From NCBI GenBank assembly GCA_030154445.1, contig JAGUQW010000001.1, positions 1-34,264 on the forward strand: DNA of 34,264 nt, written 5' to 3'. Position 1 is the stretch's first letter, and the number at the start of each line of letters is the position of its first letter. The notes under the pieces are model-generated. The model did no database searches. It worked only from the letters and a program-made list of their open reading frames with translations, and was not told where the DNA came from. The position numbers and the translations under genes were made by a program. Below are positions 1 through 10,607 of this stretch, one piece after another. This stretch comes from Spirochaetota bacterium. GTDB lineage: Bacteria > Spirochaetota > Brevinematia > Brevinematales > Brevinemataceae.

Positions 1-77
1 ACACTTTTGTGAACTCTACCCAATATACTCTCATTATTAATGAAGTATTTAATAATATCGCTCACTCAATGTTAGTT

Positions 78-106
78 AGTATAACTCATTCAATTTCGTT
101 TGTCAA
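78..106 (-). promoter_or_regulatory. Strong consensus promoter firing out of the window
   Basis: On the minus strand there is a perfect TTGACA (101-106), a 17-base spacer and TATACT (78-83), which predicts a start near base 71. The transcript would run leftward off the window, so its gene is not visible. Its leader holds an 8-bp inverted repeat (ATTATTAA at 34-41 with TTAATAAT at 50-57). Such a near-ideal promoter often serves rRNA, tRNA or a highly expressed protein, but that is inference. Confidence 0.6.
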
Positions 107-110
107 CCCT

Positions 111-141
111 TTTCTAAAATAAATTTTATTTATTTTAGAAA
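111..141 (-). terminator. AT-only hairpin just after rpmB
   Basis: A perfect 13-bp inverted repeat (TTTCTAAAATAAA, 5-base loop, TTTATTTTAGAAA) begins four bases past the rpmB stop. It has almost no G-C pairs and no clean T tract, so it may be a weak terminator or an mRNA 3'-end stabiliser. It sits directly upstream of the outgoing promoter at 78-106. Confidence 0.4.
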
Positions 142-144
142 TAA

Positions 145-384
145 CTATTTGATAACGATCTTACCTTTCTTCACAAACTTTCTCATAACAGCATCAAAAC
201 CAAAACGATCAATTGTTTTTAAAATCTTTGCACAAACACGTAATGTGATTTTTTCACCAGTTTCTGAAATAAAAGTTTTTCTTTGTAGATTTGGCACCCA
301 TTTTTTACGAGTTTTTCTATGTGAATGAGAAATGTTATTCCCAAACATAGGTTTTTTACCAGATAATTCACATGTTCTTGACAT
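145..384 (-). CDS. rpmB: 50S ribosomal protein L28
   Basis: This 79-residue basic protein is a structural component of the large ribosomal subunit. The N-terminus MSRTCELSGKKPMFGNNISH carries the family pattern (C-x-loop, GKKP, GNN-SH), followed by the R-K-T-R-K-K-W-P-N-L block typical of bL28. Its length matches bacterial L28 (about 62-80 residues). Only one of the zinc-type cysteine pair of some L28 proteins is present near the start, plus one at residue 51. A GAGGGTGG SD lies a few bases before the ATG, and a good promoter lies at 417-445, so it looks like its own transcription unit, ending in the hairpin at 111-141. The identification is secure. Confidence 0.95.
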   Translation of the reverse strand: MSRTCELSGKKPMFGNNISHSHRKTRKKWVPNLQRKTFISETGEKITLRVCAKILKTIDRFGFDAVMRKFVKKGKIVIK

Positions 385-416
385 TTTCCACCCTCACAAC
401 TATAATTCAGTTTTTT

Positions 417-445
417 ATTATACCATAAAAATTATAAATAATCAA
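417..445 (-). promoter_or_regulatory. rpmB promoter
   Basis: Minus-strand TTGATT (440-445), 17-base spacer, TATAAT (417-422). The predicted start is near 410, giving a leader of about 25 bases before the rpmB ATG. Confidence 0.65.
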
Positions 446-466
446 GCTTTATTTTATTATTCTTTT

Positions 467-2779
467 TTATAAAAAATCCATTCTACCACTTAATATTGCT
501 CTTGTTTTCCAATCTCTTGTTATACCTAAAGAAAACCCTTCAAAATACAAAAGTTTCTCTTTATTTTTCTGCTTTCTTAATAAGGATGTTCTTTGTTTAT
601 CATTAAATTTTTGTATAGGTGAGTATTTTTTTAGATTTCCTGCAACAGCAACTAACTCTGGGCTAATATTGTTTAATTGTGCTATTTTTTTTATATTTTC
701 ACTATCTATAAGAACTATATCAGTAATATCAATGAAATCAACTTTTTCTTTATTAATAGTTTTCATATAATTAACAGTACTAGGAAATAAAGCTACCATT
801 GCCGTGAACGCATCGTTCTCTCTTTTAAGTAGCACATTGTACTCTTGTTCTAATAATTTTCTTTGCTCGTTAGTTTTTAAATCTTTTTGATTTGATATTA
901 AAAGATCAAATAATTTATTAGCTTGCACATCTAATTTTCTTATTTGATTTGAAAGTGTGTCTGTTTTATGCATATATTTTTGATTCAGAAATTGGATATT
1001 TCTTTTTTTCAATTGATCAAACAGCTTTTCTTGATCTGCATATATTTCTATTTTTTGATCAATTTTATATATTTTATTTTCTATTTTTGCCAAAGCATTA
1101 TATAAACTTTTCCAATTTTTTAATTTATTTTTCATCTCTTGAGTTGCAAGACCTTGATCTTTTAAGCGTGTAATTAAAAATTGATTCCAAAATATTTTAT
1201 CTTTTATTTTTATTCTTTCTTTTTTAAGAATTGCCTTATTATTTATCTTATTTACTTTTGAATTTTTTTTAAGAGACTGAGGTAAAGAAAAATATTTGTT
1301 GCGTTCACTGACATAAAGTACAGGATCTGCTTCCAACTCATAAGCAAAAACTTCATTTGTATAATACAACTCATTTGTATGAGAAATAGGAGAAACTATT
1401 AATATCTCTTTGCCATATTGAAAAAGAGATATTAATTTTTGTCCTTCATTAGAAGGGGTATTTTTTTTCGTCAAAATATTTTTTTCGTCAATATTTACTT
1501 TCTTACTATTTTTAATACTCATGTTTTCAAAACGCCCTGTAATCTTATAAGCAACAAGTTCTGATATATTAGTTTGTCGACTTTGCACCAACAAGGGTGA
1601 ATCCTTATGCAGTATAATACGATTAGCCAAAACAACTTTATTTGTTTCTTTAATTTTTGTAGGAGAAAATACCAACTCTCCCGTAGGAGTAAAAAGTTCT
1701 ACATTTATTTTTTTCTTATTAGCTCTTAGATATTTTATAGAAGTGAGAATTTGTTTTTGTTGTTTATTCAATTTTGGCCAAATATCTGGAGGTAAGGTAA
1801 TATTAGGTGCGATAGGAGCTTTAGTTTCATCTTTATCATTTAACATACGAAAAGATGACCATAAATAAAATTGTCTCGAAACACCCTTTTGCCAAATTTT
1901 ACTACGAATTTTTTGTTCCATCATAAAATATTGTCCATTATGCACGAAATCCATGGGAATCCCAGCACCACCAAGTAATTTACCTCTTCTATCAAAAGCA
2001 TATACTAGTATTTCTAATTCTTGTTGGCTTATATGAAATATATTCATACCTTCTTCAAGCCAATTTGGTATTACATTAACCATGGCAACCAAAAAAATAT
2101 CTGTGTCAGGTAGTTTAACTGCAGCTTCATCTAATTGACCACTTAGTACTCCTAAATTAATATTTCGTTGTCCACCTTCTACAGGTCTACCAAAATAAGG
2201 TAATCCACCAGCAGCAACTCCATAAACATGATAGCGTCTTGTATAAGAAATGACTTTATTAATATCCGAAAATCGTATACTTTTTTCTGTATAATTAGAG
2301 ATTTTATTTAAATAAGGTTGGTAAATATCTGTATTTAATGCAGTTCTAACAACTTCAGGATCATTAAAAACTAAATTAGGATTGTATGATTGTAAATTAT
2401 CTAATATATTTGTAATAGAAAAATCTTTGCCTTGGACCTCTAATATATTAAAATATTCAGGATTTTCTAACCAAGTATTGACATTAACACCTATCAGTGA
2501 GACATTGTATTTTTTTTGAGCAAGCTGGTATCGATTTTTCCATTCCATTATCCCTGTATTCGCTATTTTTCTTTTAGTACTATAAGCTTGAAAAGTATTA
2601 AAAGAAAAAGGATTTTTGCCAGAAAGAGATGTGAAAACAACTTCTTTTTGTTCTGAGTTCTTGACTTGTTTTGTACTACGAACTCCAGAATTGTTTATTT
2701 TTTGTGTAACATCTTGCGTATAAGAAGCACTTGAAAAAACAATAGATAATGCAACTATACTAAGCTTCATAAAAGACAT
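467..2779 (-). CDS. Large exported protein of unknown function with C-terminal coiled coil
   Basis: This predicted 770-residue protein is not one I recognise. I place the start at the ATG at 2779, because GGAG (2786-2789) lies six bases before it. An in-frame ATG at 2791 overlaps that SD and would add four residues. The N-terminus MSFMKLSIVALSIVFSSASY is a typical signal peptide, with likely cleavage near SYTQ. Mature residues ~60-320 are mixed alpha/beta with aromatic-rich stretches and a Gly-rich patch (GVAAGGLPYFGRP). Residues ~380-520 look beta-rich. Residues ~540-680 are Lys/Glu/Gln-rich, with heptad-like Leu/Ile spacing that suggests a coiled coil. There are no further TM segments, no lipobox and no enzyme motif that I can see. 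It is probably periplasmic or attached to the outer membrane. It lies downstream of lptD-tgt on the same strand but is separated by 164 bases, so it may have its own promoter. Confidence 0.7.
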   Translation of the reverse strand: MSFMKLSIVALSIVFSSASYTQDVTQKINNSGVRSTKQVKNSEQKEVVFTSLSGKNPFSFNTFQAYSTKRKIANTGIMEWKNRYQLAQKKYNVSLIGVNVNTWLENPEYFNILEVQGKDFSITNILDNLQSYNPNLVFNDPEVVRTALNTDIYQPYLNKISNYTEKSIRFSDINKVISYTRRYHVYGVAAGGLPYFGRPVEGGQRNINLGVLSGQLDEAAVKLPDTDIFLVAMVNVIPNWLEEGMNIFHISQQELEILVYAFDRRGKLLGGAGIPMDFVHNGQYFMMEQKIRSKIWQKGVSRQFYLWSSFRMLNDKDETKAPIAPNITLPPDIWPKLNKQQKQILTSIKYLRANKKKINVELFTPTGELVFSPTKIKETNKVVLANRIILHKDSPLLVQSRQTNISELVAYKITGRFENMSIKNSKKVNIDEKNILTKKNTPSNEGQKLISLFQYGKEILIVSPISHTNELYYTNEVFAYELEADPVLYVSERNKYFSLPQSLKKNSKVNKINNKAILKKERIKIKDKIFWNQFLITRLKDQGLATQEMKNKLKNWKSLYNALAKIENKIYKIDQKIEIYADQEKLFDQLKKRNIQFLNQKYMHKTDTLSNQIRKLDVQANKLFDLLISNQKDLKTNEQRKLLEQEYNVLLKRENDAFTAMVALFPSTVNYMKTINKEKVDFIDITDIVLIDSENIKKIAQLNNISPELVAVAGNLKKYSPIQKFNDKQRTSLLRKQKNKEKLLYFEGFSLGITRDWKTRAILSGRMDFL

Positions 2780-2943
2780 GATAGACTCCATCCAACCAAA
2801 TGTGTGAAAAAAAATAACAAATGATTGATAAATATTAAAATAAAAATAAAAACATTTAATAAAAAAATATCAGAATAATATTTATAGTGTACAAACTATC
2901 AATCAAAAAATCAAGCTTTCTTATAAAAATATCTCTGAATATA

Positions 2944-7229
<4,286 letters not shown>

Positions 7230-7261
7230 AATTGAACCTTATTTGGATAAAATACTCAATC

Positions 7262-7290
7262 AGTATACTGTAAAAAATTAAAAGGAGCAA
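7262..7290 (-). promoter_or_regulatory. Promoter for lptD-tgt
   Basis: Minus-strand TTGCTC (7285-7290), 17-base spacer, TATACT (7262-7267). The predicted start is near 7255, about 26 bases before the TTG start codon. It lies back-to-back with the plus-strand promoter at 7313-7341, with 22 bases between the two -35 boxes, so one regulator could control both. Confidence 0.5.
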
Positions 7291-7312
7291 AAAAAACAAC
7301 TTTGTGATTATT

Positions 7313-7341
7313 TTGTGTTTTTTGTAAAAATAACATATACT
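7313..7341 (+). promoter_or_regulatory. Promoter for the 7444-9417 gene group
   Basis: Plus-strand TTGTGT (7313-7318), 17-base spacer, TATACT (7336-7341). The roughly 95-base leader holds a perfect 7-bp hairpin (CAATTCT 7371-7377, AGAATTG 7384-7390). Confidence 0.5.
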
Positions 7342-7443
7342 GGAGTAAGATATAGGCTTTAACGCTTTATCAATTCTCCAATAAGAATTGAGTAACAATA
7401 TAAAATATTATTCTCATTTATCTTAAATATTATGGATTGTTAT

Positions 7444-8166
7444 ATGATAAAAAAAATATTATTAGTTTTCTTACTAATATTTATAAAAAAAAATTCTTAT
7501 ACACAGATTATCGAAAAATCTGCCACTTATTATGCATCAGGAGTCAATAGCCCTTGGATGATAGGAATAGATTATGATTTTGGATTTGGAAAAATATTTT
7601 CAATTAATATGCAGATCAGTGGTGGAATTAGTTCTCAAGTGAACAGAGCATCAAATTTTGGAGAAGTATTCTTAGGTGAATTACAGATAGGTCCTCGTTT
7701 GTATATGAATCCTATTGACACTTGGACTGGACTGTTTTTAAGTACGGTAATTCGTATTGGTATTTACAGTATTCCTATACGATCTCAAGACAATCCATTT
7801 ACAGATACAAGCAGACTTATTATTGACCGAAGTACTATGCTTCAATACGGCTTAGGTATTTATTTCGGATACAAATGGAAAAGAAATTTGGTGACAGATA
7901 TGTCAAATCTACCCTTTACAATGATTATCGAACCTTATTTAGGATGGAGTTTAGATTTTCTAAATCCTTTGGATTCGATTTTTACTCAACAAGGAAAAAA
8001 TATTAATAGATTTTCTGTTGGTATAACATTTAAAATAGGCTTTTATACTCATAAAAAAAGTAAAGAAACATTAGAAAGAGAAGAAACAGAAAGAATAGAA
8101 AAAGAAGTTGCTGCTGAAAAAGAAGGCAAAGCTCAAGCAGCTAGTGCTGCCGCTGCTGCTAATTAA
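7444..8166 (+). CDS. Predicted outer-membrane beta-barrel-like protein
   Basis: This 240-residue exported protein belongs to no family I can name. The ATG at 7444 is preferred over one at 7432: the earlier ATG lacks any SD, while the later one begins MIKKILLVFLLIFIKKNSYT, a clean signal peptide. The mature part has alternating hydrophobic/polar strands rich in Gly and aromatics (GIDYDFGFGK, YGLGIYFGYKWK, FSVGITFKIGFY), consistent with a small (perhaps 8-strand) barrel. The C-terminus after the last strand is unusual: a charged helical stretch of Glu/Lys/Arg followed by an Ala-rich tail ending AAAAAN. That tail lies beyond the usual barrel-end signal and could face the periplasm. It is first in a group with the DJ-1 protein (49-base gap). 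Confidence 0.6.
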   Translation: MIKKILLVFLLIFIKKNSYTQIIEKSATYYASGVNSPWMIGIDYDFGFGKIFSINMQISGGISSQVNRASNFGEVFLGELQIGPRLYMNPIDTWTGLFLSTVIRIGIYSIPIRSQDNPFTDTSRLIIDRSTMLQYGLGIYFGYKWKRNLVTDMSNLPFTMIIEPYLGWSLDFLNPLDSIFTQQGKNINRFSVGITFKIGFYTHKKSKETLEREETERIEKEVAAEKEGKAQAASAAAAAN

Positions 8167-8215
8167 CAATCTAAGAACGATAATTGATAGTAATCGATTT
8201 TTAAGAAGAGTATTT

Positions 8216-8749
8216 ATGAAAAATTATATTTTAGTTTTATTGGCAGATAATGTAGAAGAAATTGAATTGATTGTGCCTATTGATTTGTGGCGAAGAGCAG
8301 GTTACACTGTGATAACAGCTTCTATTGATAATAAGATATCGATTAAAGGACAACATGGGATTATTATTTCAGCAGATATACAATTAGACCAAGTAAACAC
8401 AGATAAATTTAATTATATTTTCATTCCTGGTGGTACTGGACATCAATTAATCAAAGAATCAGCCCTCGCTATGGATACCATCAAGCATTTTATTGATAAA
8501 AACAAAACTATTATAGCTATTTGTGCAGCACCAACAATACTCAGCCCTTGGCTTCAAAACAAAAAAGCTACCTGCTATCCATCATTGAAAAATCTTATTC
8601 CAAATTGGGTAGATCAAGCCGTCATTGAAGACAAACCTTTTATTACTAGTCAAGGTGCTGGTACAGCTCATCATTTAGCTTTTTATTTAATAAATAAAAT
8701 CAGTGGTGAATCTGTTGTCCAAAGTTTAGTCAAAAAAACTATATTTTAA
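8216..8749 (+). CDS. DJ-1/PfpI family protein
   Basis: This 177-residue cytoplasmic protein of the DJ-1/ThiJ/PfpI superfamily begins at ATG 8216 (MKNYILVLLADNVEEIEL) behind an AGAAGAG purine stretch. A longer in-frame extension back to 8108 would overlap the previous gene and has no SD. It shows the family's hallmark pieces: an early acidic residue in NVEEIE (the Glu that contacts the reactive Cys), the FIPGGTG loop, and the nucleophile elbow AICAAP with its cysteine. A late GAGTAHHLAF segment matches the conserved C-terminal region of bacterial YajL/DJ-1 proteins. Members act as glyoxalase/deglycase-like stress proteins or chaperones; which applies here cannot be read from sequence. A gap of 35 bases separates it from the next gene. 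Confidence 0.88.
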   Translation: MKNYILVLLADNVEEIELIVPIDLWRRAGYTVITASIDNKISIKGQHGIIISADIQLDQVNTDKFNYIFIPGGTGHQLIKESALAMDTIKHFIDKNKTIIAICAAPTILSPWLQNKKATCYPSLKNLIPNWVDQAVIEDKPFITSQGAGTAHHLAFYLINKISGESVVQSLVKKTIF

Positions 8750-8784
8750 CATATTAAATTATTACATATAATTTTGGAGATCTT

Positions 8785-9417
8785 ATGTTCAAATTTATAC
8801 TTACATTTGTATTCTTATCACTCTATGCTATAACTAATCTTTTTGCCATGAAGCCTAAAGCACCACCTATTCCAAAATCATTAGTCATTTTCAATTCAAT
8901 AAAAACTGATACTAAGAAACAGATAATATACCACGAATCTGTTCCTATAATTGCAGAAAATTCTAATCAAAAATCATTAAGTATTCAATCTTTTTTTTCT
9001 TTTAACGAAATCACAGGAAATTCTTTTTTTCAAATGAAACTCTATTATGATAAACCATCTGCAGACTCTATATCTAATACGGTGTTTGAAGAACCATCCA
9101 AAAGTACGATAGAATATTTTGATCCATTCTCTATAGCTTTTATATTTAATAATAATAAAAAATTTATTCCTATCATTAAATCATCTACTTCACTAATAAC
9201 TGATTCACAAGCGTCATGTATAGGAAGTATTTATCTCTTCCAGGATGATATATCTAATTTTAGATTTAATAGAGATAGTGGTAAACCTATCTTAAATGTC
9301 ATCTTAAAAAACAATAAAGAAGAAGAAATTATATTATCTTTTTCTGATCAAGATATAATAATTTTAGCAGCTATATTAAATTTTTATAAAAATTTACATC
9401 AGTATTATACTAAATAG
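8785..9417 (+). CDS. Small exported protein of unknown function
   Basis: This 210-residue protein has a signal peptide (MFKFILTFVFLSLYAITNLF, probable cleavage after Ala22) and a GGAG SD close before the ATG. The mature chain starts with a Pro/Lys-rich segment (MKPKAPPIPKS) and continues as a mostly beta-looking domain, without cysteines needed for a lipobox or any catalytic motif I know. Residues ~175-200 (hydrophobic, then LNFYKNLHQYY) could be a short amphipathic helix. It is last in the plus-strand group that starts at 7444, and its stop overlaps by eight bases the stop of a convergent minus-strand gene, with no terminator between them. Confidence 0.6.
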   Translation: MFKFILTFVFLSLYAITNLFAMKPKAPPIPKSLVIFNSIKTDTKKQIIYHESVPIIAENSNQKSLSIQSFFSFNEITGNSFFQMKLYYDKPSADSISNTVFEEPSKSTIEYFDPFSIAFIFNNNKKFIPIIKSSTSLITDSQASCIGSIYLFQDDISNFRFNRDSGKPILNVILKNNKEEEIILSFSDQDIIILAAILNFYKNLHQYYTK

Positions 9418-9760
9418 TAGGTATTCCTTTTTGAGGCACTGTATACCTATAGTTCAAGGCGTCTCCTGACCAAAAATTCTTATTTGTTATTATCAACACT
9501 TCATTTTGATGATTTTTATTACCATAATAGGGAGTTTCAACAATAATATTTTGGTTAGTTGATCGTGGCATTTTTATAATTTCATTGAATTCTTTAATAA
9601 AAATTTTTTTGGAACTACTTGATAAAAAATAACTTCTATTTTCCATAAAAATATACATTCCTCCTAATATTAGTGGAAATGATATACTAAACATTATTAT
9701 GAATATTTTGACATGTTCTTGCCCAAAAAATATTTTCATTCTTAACAATATGATTTTCAT
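9410..9760 (-). CDS. Small single-pass membrane protein
   Basis: This 116-residue protein of unknown function has one clear TM segment at about residues 18-37 (IFIIMFSISFPLILGGMYIF). The short basic cytoplasmic N-terminus and the following ~75-residue soluble part indicate an N-in, C-out bitopic protein. The SD is good (AAGGATG, four to six bases before the ATG at 9760). It is oriented away from the ABC-transporter unit that starts at 9906, and their upstream regions share about 145 bases. A functional link to that unit is possible but only inferred from position. Confidence 0.55.
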   Translation of the reverse strand: MKIILLRMKIFFGQEHVKIFIIMFSISFPLILGGMYIFMENRSYFLSSSSKKIFIKEFNEIIKMPRSTNQNIIVETPYYGNKNHQNEVLIITNKNFWSGDALNYRYTVPQKGIPTI

Positions 9761-9792
9761 AATACATCCTTACAAATTTACTTATAATTCTA

Positions 9793-9821
9793 TAGACAAA
9801 AATATAATTTCATAATATAAT
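9793..9821 (+). promoter_or_regulatory. Promoter for the ABC-FtsX-BatBC unit
   Basis: Plus-strand TAGACA (9793-9798), 17-base spacer, TATAAT (9816-9821), giving a leader of about 78 bases. Confidence 0.5.
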
Positions 9822-9905
9822 AATAACATTATACCTATTATTTTATCGACAACTATTTCTATTTCCTAATGATCTGATCCAAATTTATTGACAATTGGAG
9901 GCATC

Positions 9906-10586
9906 ATGATTGTTCAAATAAGCAATTTATCAAAAAAAATACCAGATGGTTCTTTTCAAAGAACTTTATTAGATGATATTAGTTTGACTATTCAAGAAAA
10001 TGAGATTGTTGCTCTTGTAGGAACATCGGGTGCTGGTAAAACAGCTTTGTTACGCTCATTATCTTGTTTGGAAGTTGTACACACTGGTGAATATCTCTTT
10101 AACGGTTCTATACAAATAGTGAATTTACCTGAATCTGGATTAGCTAATATGAGAAGATTATATATGGGATTTATAGGATTTGAACCAGAATTCATTGAAC
10201 ACATGACTGTAAAAGAATGTTTAGATATGCCTCTTTCTGCTCTTTCTATATCATATAATGAGAGAAAAAATCGTGTTATTGATATTTTAGAGGTTATTGG
10301 ACTTGTTTCCAAATTAAATACCCCTATTTCATCTCTACAATATTATGAAAGAATATATATTGCAGCAGCTCGAGCTTTTATAAAAAAACCTCTTCTTGTA
10401 GTTGCTGACAATCCATGTAAACAATTACATTCATCAGAAGCTCATGCGTTTTTAGAATTATTAACTACCCTTTCTAGAGAATACGGTGGAGCATTAGTTT
10501 ATTCTACTTATGATCCTGCACATTTAAAAAAAGCTAATAAAATCATATATATGAAAGATGGTAAAATTATAAAAGCAACATCGTGA
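9906..10586 (+). CDS. LolD-like ABC ATPase with degenerate catalytic motifs
   Basis: This 226-residue protein has the size and layout of LolD/MacB/FtsE-type nucleotide-binding subunits, and it precedes a matching permease by 21 bases. I use ATG 9906 because GGAGG lies 4 bases upstream; a TTG at 9888 would place the SD inside the gene. Walker A is intact (GTSGAGKT, 39-46). Almost everything needed for hydrolysis is altered. The signature LSGGQ reads LQYYE (144-148), the Walker B end DEP reads DNP (Asn169 for the catalytic Glu), and the D-loop is unrecognisable (KQLHSS). The switch His is Tyr202 (STYDP), and the Q-loop Gln is Phe in GFIGF. The reading frame is clean, so this is not simple decay. 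It may bind ATP without turning it over, acting as a regulated gate or scaffold. Confidence 0.8.
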   Translation: MIVQISNLSKKIPDGSFQRTLLDDISLTIQENEIVALVGTSGAGKTALLRSLSCLEVVHTGEYLFNGSIQIVNLPESGLANMRRLYMGFIGFEPEFIEHMTVKECLDMPLSALSISYNERKNRVIDILEVIGLVSKLNTPISSLQYYERIYIAAARAFIKKPLLVVADNPCKQLHSSEAHAFLELLTTLSREYGGALVYSTYDPAHLKKANKIIYMKDGKIIKATS

Positions 10587-10607
10587 TATTGATCGTATCA
10601 AAAAACT

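Noticed and set aside
9888-9905. TTG start for the ABC ATPase, and a TTGACA -35 box at the same place
   Set aside because: GGAGG at 9897-9901 points to ATG 9906, and no -10 box follows at the right distance.
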